Shown here: positions 1-8,386 of the stretch, one piece after another
How the letters are laid out: every line of letters starts with the position of its first letter
Numbering within the stretch: the first letter of the stretch is position 1
The notes under the pieces: generated by a model
Told to the model about the DNA's origin: nothing
Seen by the model: the letters and a program-made list of their open reading frames with translations, nothing else
Database searches by the model: none
Made by a program: the position numbers and the translations under genes
Origin: Chlorogloeopsis sp. ULAP01
GTDB taxonomy: Bacteria > Cyanobacteriota > Cyanobacteriia > Cyanobacteriales > Nostocaceae
Direction: 5' to 3'
Assembly (NCBI RefSeq): GCF_030381805.1
Contig: NZ_JAUDRH010000006.1
Coordinates: 248,001-312,000 of the forward strand
DNA: 64,000 nucleotides

Positions 1-1
1 G

Positions 2-1111
2 CAAATCTTTCTATTAATCATTGCTTTCCTTTACGAATCAAATAGCTATATTTCTCGTTCAAGTTTTATAATTTTCTGGATATTATCTGTCATATTTCTA
101 TGTTTTCAGCGCTATATATTTGACGTTGTTACTAAACATTTACGTAGAAAAGGAGTAATGCGCCATTCTGTATTTTTGATTACCGATCCAGCAGAAAAAG
201 AGAATCACATTAAAATCATAGAACAGGAAAATTGCTACACTGTACAAGGAATTGCCGATTCTAGTTGTTTGGATTTACGTAACCGAGATAAAACTTTTGA
301 ATATCTTCGTCGACAGGGAATTGTAGAGGCTTTTGTTTCTTGGAGTGCAATCAAAAATCGTCTGTATTTATGCTGGCATTTCTACACAGCTGGTATTACC
401 TTGCGTATACTGCCAATAAAAAGTGAAAATTACCATCCAAAATCCACATTTTGGGTAATTGGTGGAGTTCCCTGTATGACAATTTCAGCACCATTTATTA
501 TTGGTACTGACTTTTTGGTAAAACGGTGTTTTGACCTTTTTTGTTCTATTATTTTGCTATTGCTATTGTCTCCCATTTATTTATTGATTGCTCTATTAAT
601 TAAGTTTGATTCTTCTGGCCCAATCTTCTTTAGACAAGAAAGAATTGGTTTACACGGTCGAAAGTTTAAAATTTGGAAATTTCGTACTATGGTTGCAAAT
701 GCAGAGAAATTACAAGCTTCCTTAGAAGCAAAAAATGAGATTAAAGATGGTGTTTTATTTAAAATGAAAGATGACCCTCGTGTCACTCGAATTGGCAAAA
801 TTTTACGTCTTTATAGTTTGGATGAATTACCACAATTATTTAATGTTTTTTTGGGAGAAATGAGTCTTGTCGGCCCACGTCCCCTCCCTCGCAGAGATGT
901 AGAAAAGTTTACAACTCATCACTTTGTCAGACAAGAAGTTCTTCCGGGTATCACTGGATTATGGCAAGTTTCGGGACGCTCTAATATTGATAATTTTGAG
1001 GATGCTGTCAAACTAGATATTACTTACATTGAAAATTGGTCATTGTGGCTTGACCTAACAATCTTACTTAAAACTGTGAGGGTTGTTTTGCAAAAAACAG
1101 GTGCATACTAA
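2..1111 (+). CDS. Exopolysaccharide polyprenyl glycosylphosphotransferase (5' truncated by window edge)
   Basis: Bacterial sugar transferase of the WcaJ/WbaP type. It moves a sugar-1-phosphate onto undecaprenyl phosphate at the inner membrane and so starts exopolysaccharide or O-antigen repeat synthesis. The frame is open from base 2, before the ATG at 158, and encodes a hydrophobic N-terminal stretch, so the true start lies outside the window. Visible parts are the end of the N-terminal membrane region, a poorly conserved middle domain, one long hydrophobic helix at about 530-605, then the catalytic domain with FRQERIG, KIWKFRTM, DELPQLFNV and SLVGPRP. The C-terminus (PGITGLWQVSGR, then KLDITYIENWSLWLD) is complete and of family type. 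It probably belongs to a polysaccharide cluster to the left. The family call is firm; the sugar is unknown. Confidence 0.93.
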   Translation, partial: QIFLLIIAFLYESNSYISRSSFIIFWILSVIFLCFQRYIFDVVTKHLRRKGVMRHSVFLITDPAEKENHIKIIEQENCYTVQGIADSSCLDLRNRDKTFEYLRRQGIVEAFVSWSAIKNRLYLCWHFYTAGITLRILPIKSENYHPKSTFWVIGGVPCMTISAPFIIGTDFLVKRCFDLFCSIILLLLLSPIYLLIALLIKFDSSGPIFFRQERIGLHGRKFKIWKFRTMVANAEKLQASLEAKNEIKDGVLFKMKDDPRVTRIGKILRLYSLDELPQLFNVFLGEMSLVGPRPLPRRDVEKFTTHHFVRQEVLPGITGLWQVSGRSNIDNFEDAVKLDITYIENWSLWLDLTILLKTVRVVLQKTGAY

Positions 1112-1191
1112 AAATATAGATTCCCGACTTCTCTAAAAGGATGTCGCATATGCCCTATTGTTACTTTTTTCAAGGAGACTCTAATTCTATT

Positions 1192-1226
1192 TTCCCCCCT
1201 AAAAAAGGGGGGTTAGGGGGGATCTC
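1192..1226. repeat. C/G-run palindromic repeat, intergenic copy
   Basis: A CCCCCC run, a short A-rich loop and a GGGGGG run form a perfect 6-bp hairpin (1194-1212), followed by GGTTAGGGGGGATC. The same element, with diverged loops, sits at about 6050-6112 and inside the two kinase genes at 57331-57374 and 63696-63750. It could act as a hairpin terminator for the sugar transferase, but its recurrence suggests a dispersed repeat. Confidence 0.75.
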
Positions 1227-1247
1227 ATAGTTTAGCTATTATCTTGA

Positions 1248-1346
1248 TTAAAACTGTTGTTCTTCTTCATAAAAGAAAAGTTCTGCTAGAAGTGCTAAAC
1301 CAATAATCCAAAGAAAGCACAAAAATAACCAAAGTATTCCTATCAT
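1248..1346 (-). CDS. Putative 32-aa single-pass membrane peptide
   Basis: Short ORF with ATG at 1346-1344 and TAA at 1250-1248. The product begins MIGILWLFLCFLW, continues as one hydrophobic helix of about 22 residues, and ends in the acidic tail YEEEQQF. An AGAGG Shine-Dalgarno-like sequence lies about 8 bases upstream of the ATG, which is better than chance for so short an ORF. It resembles the small one-helix subunits of cyanobacterial membrane complexes in size and topology, but I recognise no family. It stands alone between the sugar transferase and a secreted protein. Seen: the ORF, ribosome site and helix. Inferred: that it is translated. Confidence 0.4.
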   Translation of the reverse strand: MIGILWLFLCFLWIIGLALLAELFFYEEEQQF

Positions 1347-1494
1347 AGCGCTTACCTCTAACAAAATCTTGAGTTGACTTTGCGCGATCGCTTCAGAAAA
1401 ACTTGTTAAATACAATAGCAATAACGGCAGCTAGTTCTATAGCCAATAGCACGCTTCATCTCAAAAAGAGATTAGCTCTGTTAATGTACTCCAA

Positions 1495-1902
1495 TTATTC
1501 GTTGATACCCAGTTGCACTTGCAATCCGTCATTGCCATTAATAGATTGAGCAGGTTGAAGGATAATGGGTGAAGTATTAGTCGGTAATAGTGGCTCATCA
1601 ACTCTTTGCACTCTAACTTTGTTGCTGATTTGCCATATACCTAAGTAAGGATCTACTACATTTTCTCTATTTTCTCTAATGTTAGTACCAGCTTGATTTA
1701 CGAAATTGCTTTCTTTGATAAAAAAATTCGCAAAGTCTTCGTTGGCTGTCCTATTATTGATTCCCATTAGGGACTCACCAGATAAAGTATATTGTTGTCT
1801 TGGATTGGAGATTGGAACTGAGGGTGACTGAGCTTGAACCCTGCTACTTAAGCCAGCGATAACTGTCACGATAACCAGTGCAGCAACAGATTTGGCGTTC
1901 AT
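1495..1902 (-). CDS. Secreted hypothetical protein
   Basis: A 135-aa product with a clear signal peptide: basic MNAKS, a hydrophobic core to about residue 20 and a likely cleavage after VQA-Q. The mature part is about 110 residues, rich in Asn, Pro and Gln, with no Cys and no motif I recognise. It is probably periplasmic or exported. It has no operon partner: the next gene on the same strand begins about 500 bases upstream. Its length and composition fit lineage-specific cyanobacterial exported proteins of unknown role. The gene call rests on the signal peptide and good codon use. Confidence 0.7.
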   Translation of the reverse strand: MNAKSVAALVIVTVIAGLSSRVQAQSPSVPISNPRQQYTLSGESLMGINNRTANEDFANFFIKESNFVNQAGTNIRENRENVVDPYLGIWQISNKVRVQRVDEPLLPTNTSPIILQPAQSINGNDGLQVQLGINE

Positions 1903-2408
1903 TTTGATTATCCAAACTCTATATATACTTATAATGTAGCTATATTTACTATTGTTAAACTTTCAACTTCTTTTTAGCTTATTCTAATACACTCTTCTCT
2001 AAAAAAAGTCTTTTAATATACGTATCTTAATTAAGTATTGATTCTCTGACCAAAAATAATTATCTGTTATGGATGCAATTTCCACTGCCCAGACGCGACA
2101 TATCTATCGTGTCTCTATATCTGGATTCATACCGCGATTCAGTCATACCCTTATTCATTATTTATTTGTCATTTAGATAACGAAAGAGAAAGGACAATTA
2201 ACCAATGATGTTCATAAGGTAGACCAAGTTGTAGTTAGAAAAGAACTGCCATACTGAGCAATAAAGATTGCACTTAAGCATCTTAATAAAAATTTATGGC
2301 TATATCCAAATTCACTTTTGGCTATTAGCCAAACTGCTCAGAATGACATGATTAGTCTCGTACACGAGAAAATATCTTTTCAAGCTGCCCAGAGTTTGAT
2401 TAAGGTAC
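1903..2408. other. Intergenic region with an imperfect palindrome
   Basis: No convincing gene. Around 2090-2118 there is an imperfect palindrome (GACGCGACATAT then CTATCGTGTC) of the kind dispersed in cyanobacterial genomes. The rest is AT-rich sequence that probably holds the promoter of the secreted protein gene. Confidence 0.5.
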
Positions 2409-3230
2409 TTAATTCTGCGGTGCTTCTGGAGTGGTTTGTTCAGGTACAGCTGGGGTAGTCTGAGTATCTGGAGTGGTTTGTTCAGGTACAGCTGGGGTAG
2501 TCTGAGTATCTGGAGTGGTTTGCCCAGGTACAGTTGGGGTAGTCTGAGTATCTGGAGTGGTTTGCCCAGGTGCTGTTTGGGATGGCTGCTGTTCTAGTCG
2601 AGAGGCGATCGTTTGGCGCAACTCTGATGGAAGTAGTACACGATTGATTGCATGGATGACTCCGTTGCTAGCCTCGATATTGGGTTCAACGACGCTAGCG
2701 TCATTTATAATCACTCGTTGAGGAGTAACACGAACAGCTAAACCACCACCAAGGGTTTTCACTGTTCCAGTTTTTAGCTGGTTGGAAGTTACTTCACGGG
2801 GTACAACATGATAGGTGAGGACTTGACGTAACAGATCCTTATTTTCTGGTTGAAGGAGAAATTCCACCGCACCAGCAGGCAAGGAAGCATTGAAGGCTTG
2901 ATCTGTGGGTGCAAAAAGGGTGTATTCTCCACTGGAGAGCTTTTCTGCTAATCCAGCCTCTTGTACTGCTTGTGTTAGGGTGCTAAAGGAACCGCTTGAT
3001 TGTGCAACTTCTACCAAATTACCTGTAGTAGCAGCACCAGGAGATGGTGTCGCTTCTGGAGTTGGGGTAGTAGCTGGTGTTGTTGCGGGTTCTGTAGGAG
3101 ATTCTGTTGTATTTTCGGGTGTTTGGTTAGACTGAGCCATGATTGGAGTGCCAACCAAAGCACTCACACCAATCATGCCAGCAATCACAGCCACTTTTTT
3201 AGTTAATCTATTAAGGTAGTTAATGTTCAT
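2409..3230 (-). CDS. Fasciclin (FAS1) domain secreted protein
   Basis: A 273-aa extracytoplasmic protein. A signal peptide (cleavage near PIMA-Q at about residue 32) is followed by a Pro/Thr-rich linker. A single FAS1 domain spans about residues 70-205, with the family signatures TLFAPTDQAF, LTYHVVP and NGVIHAINRVLLP. The C-terminal tail is a 14-residue repeat (PEQTTPDTQTTPAV type), encoded by a 42-bp tandem DNA repeat at about 2420-2575. FAS1 domains in bacteria mediate cell-surface adhesion. The tandem copies are nearly identical at DNA level, so tail length probably varies between strains. The gene stands alone on its strand. Confidence 0.92.
   Translation of the reverse strand: MNINYLNRLTKKVAVIAGMIGVSALVGTPIMAQSNQTPENTTESPTEPATTPATTPTPEATPSPGAATTGNLVEVAQSSGSFSTLTQAVQEAGLAEKLSSGEYTLFAPTDQAFNASLPAGAVEFLLQPENKDLLRQVLTYHVVPREVTSNQLKTGTVKTLGGGLAVRVTPQRVIINDASVVEPNIEASNGVIHAINRVLLPSELRQTIASRLEQQPSQTAPGQTTPDTQTTPTVPGQTTPDTQTTPAVPEQTTPDTQTTPAVPEQTTPEAPQN
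2420..2575. repeat. 42-bp coding tandem repeat
   Basis: About 3.5 near-identical copies of a 42-bp unit (core TGGAGTGGTTTG..CAGGTACAG) encode the Pro/Thr tail of the fasciclin protein. The unit is a multiple of three, so copy changes keep the frame. Confidence 0.85.
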
Positions 3231-3359
3231 GACAAAATGTTTGCGAGCAATTTTGAATTATTTTTTAGCCTATTGAAGTTTTGTAAATATTCCCTCTTGT
3301 CTAAGATATAGATATTTAGACATACAAAAAGTTTTTGTCTCACCAAGATTATCTAGCCA

Positions 3360-4052
3360 ATGCAATTTGATACTCATTTACTACCCAGAAACTGTGGTAA
3401 ATCATTACGGGAGCATAGTCAACAATATTACATAGATGATACAGGGAATCGCTTTCCTAGCGTTACCACAATACTTAACGCCACCAAATCACAAGTAGAT
3501 CGTGAGAGATTATCAAATTGGAAAGCGCGTATTGGCACAGAAGAAGCGACTCGTATTTCCACAACTGCTAGTCGTAGGGGAACACAAACTCACAAACAAA
3601 TTGAACGCTACTTACTTGGTGAAAATCCTGTTTGTTCTGAGGCGAGTCGTCCTTATTGGGAAAGTATCAAACCTATTTTAGAAAAAATGGATGCAGTCAG
3701 ACTGGTTGAGGGTTCTGTTTTTCACTATGATTTGAGGTATTCAGGAAAAGTTGATTGTGTTGCTAGCTATAAAGGTATTCCCTGTATATGCGAGTGGAAA
3801 ACAGCAGATCAACCTAAAGGTACGGTAGAGCGTTTATATGAATATCCATTACAGTTAACTGCCTACTTGGGCGCAGTGAATGAATACTATCGAGATTATA
3901 GTATTGATTTGAATCATGCTTTATTGGTGATAGCAATACCAGACACAAAAGCGGAGATATTTTGGTTTGAACCAGAAGCTATAAATTTATTTTGGCAAAA
4001 GTGGGAACAGAGAGTAACCGAGTATTGGAATAGACGCTATTGGAGTTGGTAA
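3360..4052 (+). CDS. PD-(D/E)XK exonuclease-like protein (MGME1/RecB-type)
   Basis: A 230-aa protein resembling the RecB-family/MGME1-like nuclease fold. An N-terminal SVTTILNATKS segment precedes a helical region with RRGTQTHKQIERYL, equivalent to the G-x-x-x-H helix of RecB-like nucleases. The catalytic core is GKVDCVASYKG followed by ICEWKTADQ, giving the D...E-x-K triad, and then a Gln/Tyr helix (YPLQLTAYLGAV). Seen: the ordered motifs. Known: members degrade single-stranded DNA ends. The substrate here is unknown. It is a single complete gene with ATG at 3360 and no phage or cas partner next to it. Confidence 0.8.
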   Translation: MQFDTHLLPRNCGKSLREHSQQYYIDDTGNRFPSVTTILNATKSQVDRERLSNWKARIGTEEATRISTTASRRGTQTHKQIERYLLGENPVCSEASRPYWESIKPILEKMDAVRLVEGSVFHYDLRYSGKVDCVASYKGIPCICEWKTADQPKGTVERLYEYPLQLTAYLGAVNEYYRDYSIDLNHALLVIAIPDTKAEIFWFEPEAINLFWQKWEQRVTEYWNRRYWSW

Positions 4053-4209
4053 TGGAAAATCAAAATTTCCAATTCTGTAGGCGATCGCTGTGATTAAGCA
4101 TGAAGCTCTATCTCAAGGTAAACTAACGCAACGATGAAAAGAGTGTAATTTAATTTTGTATATTTTAAGAGTATTTGTCTGAAAAACAGTCTGGGGAAAG
4201 CTTTGACAG

Positions 4210-4974
4210 ATGTTTAAATTCGATTTTCAAGAGTTTTTCTTGTCATTCTTCCAGTTTCTCAAAAAACTACTCCTTGCTCACTGGGGTTCTCTTGTGCTGT
4301 TATTAATTGGAGTATATTTACCTTTGCAAATCTTTGGACTACTTGCATTAGATCTCCGGGAAAATGAAGGCGGCTTTCCTTTTGATTTACCCATTTTGGT
4401 AACTATTCATACATCAGCCCAACCATATCTTGATGCGATCGCGCTCAGACTAACTAAGCTGGGATCGGTTTGGACTGCATCGCCCATTGTAGCGACAATT
4501 GGACTAATTTTATTATTCTTGAAACGATGGCGATCACTTATTTATTTACTCACTACTACAATTGGCAGTGCGATCATCAACTACACTGCGAAAGTCATTA
4601 TGCATAGAGTTCGTCCTCAACTTTGGCTCTCACCAGCCCCAGAGTTTGATTATTCATTTCCGAGTGGTCATGCCATGACAAGTATGACGTTAGTGGCTGT
4701 TTTGGTAATTTTAATTTGGGGAAGTGTATGGAGTTGGATCGCAATAATTTTGGGAGGCATATTTGTGGTAGTTATTGCTTGGACACGATTATACTTAGGA
4801 GTTCACTTTCCTAGCGATATTATTGCTGGCTGGCTGGTTTCAATTGCTTGGGCAATAGGTGTGAGTTTGATTATTAAGCCTAATTTGACTAAGGTAATTC
4901 CCATTCCAGAAATTGCACCTGTGGAAGAAACTTCGCTTCTTCCTGAAGAAACACAGCTAGTAGGCGAAGATTAA
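4210..4974 (+). CDS. PAP2 family membrane phosphatase
   Basis: A 254-aa integral membrane phosphatase of the phosphatidic acid phosphatase type 2 superfamily. It carries the three-part active site: K128 to RP (KVIMHRVRP), PSGH at 151-154, and R-x5-GVHFPSD at about 195-205. There are about six hydrophobic helices. Family members dephosphorylate phosphatidate, undecaprenyl pyrophosphate or similar lipids at the membrane face. The C-terminal 25 residues are acidic and variable. It stands alone, in the same direction as the upstream nuclease but 157 bases away. The substrate is not determined. Confidence 0.93.
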   Translation: MFKFDFQEFFLSFFQFLKKLLLAHWGSLVLLLIGVYLPLQIFGLLALDLRENEGGFPFDLPILVTIHTSAQPYLDAIALRLTKLGSVWTASPIVATIGLILLFLKRWRSLIYLLTTTIGSAIINYTAKVIMHRVRPQLWLSPAPEFDYSFPSGHAMTSMTLVAVLVILIWGSVWSWIAIILGGIFVVVIAWTRLYLGVHFPSDIIAGWLVSIAWAIGVSLIIKPNLTKVIPIPEIAPVEETSLLPEETQLVGED

Positions 4975-4977
4975 AAT

Positions 4978-5010
4978 TGCCCCTTCCCTGTATTCGGGAA
5001 AGGGCTTATT
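4978..5010 (+). terminator. Probable terminator after PAP2 gene
   Basis: Inverted repeat CCCTTCCC...GGGAAAGGG just after the stop codon, followed by CTTATTTAGG. The T tract is weak, so the call is moderate. Confidence 0.5.
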
Positions 5011-5106
5011 TAGGAATTGTGAGAATCAAACAGAATTTAGAGGCTAATAGCTAGCTGTTTTCATCCTACCTAAAGCGCGATCGCTATTTTTATGAAAAAT
5101 TTAATC

Positions 5107-5796
5107 CTAAAGAGTTTGATCCCGCTTATCAATGCGCTTATCAACAACTTCGACTACATTGGGATCTGTAGTAGTAGTGGTTGTAGTTCTCTCTTGATAC
5201 CTCTGTGTAGTGCGATCAACACCTGAAGTATTACTAGGTATATTACCAGAGACATCGTAAACAGCCCAATTACGAATACCTTGATTACTTAAAACAGATG
5301 CAGCACGCTGAATTTCACTGTCGGTGCCATCTACGATTACCAAGTATTCCCCTTGAGATACCCGCTCACTGTAACCTCTAGCTTCTTCTTCTGGAATACC
5401 TAAACCAGTCAATGCTCCTACCAATCCACCTGCTGCTGCACCAATACCTGCTCCAGCCAAAGTGGTTGCGATCGTTCCGGCTGCGAGAAAAGGGCCTACT
5501 CCTGGGATAATTAAGGCTTCTAAACCTACGAGTAAACCACCAACACCACCTAAAACAGTGCCTGTAACCGCACCAACTCCAGCACCTTCCTGAGCCTCGG
5601 TGTCACCGCGATCACTGAGATCGGATCTATCTGTGACATTAGCCCCACCAATTTGCTCGTTGCGATCTGCGTCTTTTGCCAATACAGAAACCCGATCCAT
5701 GGGGAAACCCGAATCTCTAAGTCTATTTAGCGCATCTTCGGCTGCTTGGCGGTTGGAGAATGTACCAACTGCCCGCTTATATCCTTGAATTGCCAT
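5107..5796 (-). CDS. General stress protein with glycine-zipper core (YflT-like)
   Basis: A 229-aa protein when started at the ATG at 5796-5794, which has a strong GGAGGG site a few bases upstream. The longer frame back to 5904 lacks such a site. Residues 1-50 (GYKRAVGTFSNRQAAEDALNRLRDSGFP) match the YflT/general stress 17M N-terminal fold. The middle is a Gly/Ala-rich glycine zipper of two hydrophobic segments. A ferredoxin-like region (QGEYLVIVDGTDSEIQRAASVL) and a Thr-rich tail follow. Such proteins are widespread in cyanobacteria and linked to salt or oxidative stress, without a known biochemical role. It is monocistronic. Confidence 0.85.
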   Translation of the reverse strand: MAIQGYKRAVGTFSNRQAAEDALNRLRDSGFPMDRVSVLAKDADRNEQIGGANVTDRSDLSDRGDTEAQEGAGVGAVTGTVLGGVGGLLVGLEALIIPGVGPFLAAGTIATTLAGAGIGAAAGGLVGALTGLGIPEEEARGYSERVSQGEYLVIVDGTDSEIQRAASVLSNQGIRNWAVYDVSGNIPSNTSGVDRTTQRYQERTTTTTTTDPNVVEVVDKRIDKRDQTL

Positions 5797-6487
5797 TTTT
5801 CCCTCCTGGATAAACAACAAATATGTTTGCACATATGTAACTCTAGTTTCTCTATTGGCATCTAGGTATTCATCAGCCCATAGGTTTAGCTGTTTATCCA
5901 CCATAAGAGAGGAAAACTCTGTTGTGAATCTTCAAAATACACCACAAAACTGCCTATACAATACGGCTGTTTGATATCTTGCATCCTTCTTGATCACTGG
6001 CTTGGGCATTACCCACTTTGTCATACTATTTCACGAAAAGGCTGATATGGATCTACCCCACCGCCTACGGCACCTCCCCTTATTAAGGGGAGGTTGGGAG
6101 GGGTTGAATACGAATCACTCAAAAAGTGAAATGGTATCAGTTGTTTGAAAATTAGTTGGCTATGAGTTTTGGCAGGTATTGATTCCCCCTTGCCTCTCTT
6201 CAAAATGGCGAACTAGAATCAAAGCCCTATTTATTTAAGGGGAATGTAGGGGATCTAAGTAAAACGACTTGAAAAAACCAAACTATGTGAAGTAATGTGA
6301 AAATATTGGCAGCCATTTCGTAAGATGGACTTTAGTCCTTCCTACGGGAAGTCACTTTTAAGAGCGTCTACACTGCAAACCTTTAATTATTTACCTTGTT
6401 CTACTTAAAACTTTTCGCTACCCACAAGAGAACTTTCAAAACATTCTCTTACAAAAATCGCAATCAACAGCTAGTGCAAGAAGTGAG
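5797..6487. other. Intergenic region rich in palindromic repeats
   Basis: No gene supported. About 6050-6112 holds a copy of the C/G-run palindrome (CTCCCCTTATTAAGGGGAG). Around 6185-6255 there is a related diverged copy ending AAGGGGAATGTAGGGGATC. A TGGACTTTAGTCC palindrome follows at about 6326-6338. A 60-codon reading frame across the first element (6021-6203) is a by-product of the repeat. Confidence 0.6.
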
Positions 6488-6832
6488 TTACTCAACTTTT
6501 GAGAGCAGATTTTGCAACTTTTGCACTAAACGTTCGGCTGGCATTAAATTCTCGCTTCGCTCTTCTTCAATTCGTCCTATAAGTTGACCATTTTTAAATA
6601 GTAACATTGTTGGTAAAGGATGAACTTGGAAGCGAGAAGCCAACTCAGAATCTTTTTCACTATCAATTCTAATAATCTCAAGTTGTTGTTTCAGTTGAGT
6701 ATTTACTTGCTTCAAAATTGCATCCATAAGGTGAGAAGGGCCACACCAAGGAGCATTAAAAACTACTAATAATGGTAGCTCCGAGCTAGATAATAACTCT
6801 TCAAAGTTTTGAAAACGGTTTTTGACTAACAT
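6488..6832 (-). CDS. Thioredoxin-fold protein with CGPS active site
   Basis: A 114-aa thioredoxin-like protein. The fold signatures are present: LLVVFNAPWCGPS at residues 21-33, IRIDSEKDSELASRFQV, then the cis-Pro motif PLPTMLLFKNGQ. The usual WCGPC is replaced by WCGPS (Cys30, Ser33), so the resolving cysteine is missing. Such monothiol forms can bind or glutathionylate partners, but they cannot run the normal dithiol cycle. It is monocistronic. Length and the remainder of the fold are normal, so this looks like a specialised thioredoxin rather than decay. Confidence 0.9.
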   Translation of the reverse strand: MLVKNRFQNFEELLSSSELPLLVVFNAPWCGPSHLMDAILKQVNTQLKQQLEIIRIDSEKDSELASRFQVHPLPTMLLFKNGQLIGRIEEERSENLMPAERLVQKLQNLLSKVE

Positions 6833-7333
6833 AAAGACTCCTATTAAATATTAATTAGTTGCTGGTGGCGGCATTATCGCTATGGTTAACTAATTTAAAA
6901 TTCAAATCTAAGCTAATACTTTTTCTATACTTTGTTGCTAAATAAAATTATTCTGCTCACCTCTAAGCTTCAAGAACAGACAAGTAATCTTAAATCTAAA
7001 TTAATTAATTTTTAATCCCAGTATATCTAAGGTAACAAATTATGATTTCCTACTGATAAATTAAGTATAACGCTTTCTCTATAGCGGGATAAAGTTTATA
7101 TCTCACCTGAAAATAGGGTGCTTAGGCATTTAGATTCGGGAAGAGAAGTTTTTACCATTAAAATGTTAAATCTCAGAGAAATTTTTGTTCGTAGTTAGCG
7201 ATATTATCACTGTGCATAAGACTTTTAAGCGGCTCAAGCCCTGACTACGAACTTTTTAGGTTGAGTCTTTCTACTTAGTCAATATTTAGTGGATGCGATC
7301 GCACTTCATCTTGCAGCCAAAAGTGAAGCCTGC
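6833..7333. other. Intergenic region with 66-bp inverted-repeat element
   Basis: No gene. GTTCGTAGTTAG at 7187-7198 and its near-complement CTGACTACGAAC at 7241-7252 frame a 66-bp element, typical of small dispersed cyanobacterial palindromes. The rest is AT-rich. Confidence 0.55.
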
Positions 7334-8386
7334 CTATGTCATCTCTGACTTTTCTTCAAAAAACTGATTATTTTGTTGTGCTGCTTTGTCACCTAAGGTT
7401 GTTAAAACAGATGGTGAGACTGAAGATGTACTGTCTTTTCCTTGAGCATGATCGCTGCCAATACCACCCACCTCTGGCAAAAATCTGTTTACCCAACTGA
7501 GAATTATAGAGGTAAGTCCGGGAAATAGAGCGTGAAACTTAACACCAATCTGTGCTGGAATTGATAGCACAACTTCTGCATCTCCTCGTTTGATAGCTGA
7601 GATAATCTGATTTGCGGCACTTTCAGCACTCATAGAAAGTAAGGGCAGGGAATCACTAATGCTAAACCAGGCATATTCTTGACGGTTGTTGCCTTTAAAG
7701 TAAGCATTATATGCACTGCCTGTACGCATCAAGCCAGGACAAACAGTAGTGACAACAATCCCATCTTTTGCTAATTCTGCTCGCATTCCTTCCGACAGTC
7801 CTACTAAAGCAAACTTACTGGCACTGTAGGGTAATAGATGCGGTACACTCACCTTCCCGCCAATCGAAGAAATATTAACTATATGTCCTTCGCCGCGTTG
7901 ACGCATTTGCGGCAAAACGGCAAAAGTTGTGTATAGCGGCGCCCAAAAATGAGTTTTAATAGCTTCTTCATAGTCATCAAGAGTCATCTCTGCGATCGGC
8001 CCTACCTGGATAATACCTGCATTATTAATCAGTACATCAATTTCACCAAAGCGATCGCGTACTATCCGGATCGTTTGCTTAACTTCAAATTCATCAGTCA
8101 CATCGCAAGGTACAGCTAGTACTTCTCCACCACGCTGTTCCAAATCCATACGTGCTTTTTGCAATTCTTTTGCATCACGCGCACAAATCGCTAACCTTGC
8201 TCCTTGCTTTACCAACAGGCGTGCCATGACTAAACCTAGTCCCCGTGAGCCACCTGTAATTAGCACTGTTTTGCCGTTAAAACTATATTGCTGTTCACGC
8301 CACCATCGCCCAATTGCTTGGATACCCAAAAATATAGCTGTAGCAATGACAGCTAGAACAAGTGGATTTTGATATTTAATATCCAT
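7334..8386 (-). CDS. Membrane-anchored short-chain dehydrogenase/reductase
   Basis: A 350-aa SDR-family NAD(P)-dependent oxidoreductase. The start chosen is the ATG at 8386-8384, which has AAAGGAG upstream; a longer frame begins at 8512 without support. A hydrophobic N-terminal helix (about residues 8-25) anchors it to the membrane. The Rossmann motif is TGGSRGLG, then CDVTD, NNAG, the catalytic Ser in NISSIGG and YSASK with catalytic Tyr and Lys. Beyond the core is about 100 residues including a second hydrophobic patch and a Ser-rich tail. The architecture resembles membrane SDRs acting on lipids or sterol-like substrates. The true substrate is unknown. Monocistronic. Confidence 0.9.
   Translation of the reverse strand: MDIKYQNPLVLAVIATAIFLGIQAIGRWWREQQYSFNGKTVLITGGSRGLGLVMARLLVKQGARLAICARDAKELQKARMDLEQRGGEVLAVPCDVTDEFEVKQTIRIVRDRFGEIDVLINNAGIIQVGPIAEMTLDDYEEAIKTHFWAPLYTTFAVLPQMRQRGEGHIVNISSIGGKVSVPHLLPYSASKFALVGLSEGMRAELAKDGIVVTTVCPGLMRTGSAYNAYFKGNNRQEYAWFSISDSLPLLSMSAESAANQIISAIKRGDAEVVLSIPAQIGVKFHALFPGLTSIILSWVNRFLPEVGGIGSDHAQGKDSTSSVSPSVLTTLGDKAAQQNNQFFEEKSEMT

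Noticed and set aside
3360..4052. Cas4-like function for the PD-(D/E)XK protein
   Set aside because: It lacks the C-terminal Cys cluster of Cas4 and is 54 kb from the CRISPR locus.
6021..6203. 60-codon ORF on the minus strand
   Set aside because: Most of it is the palindromic repeat; no homologous features.
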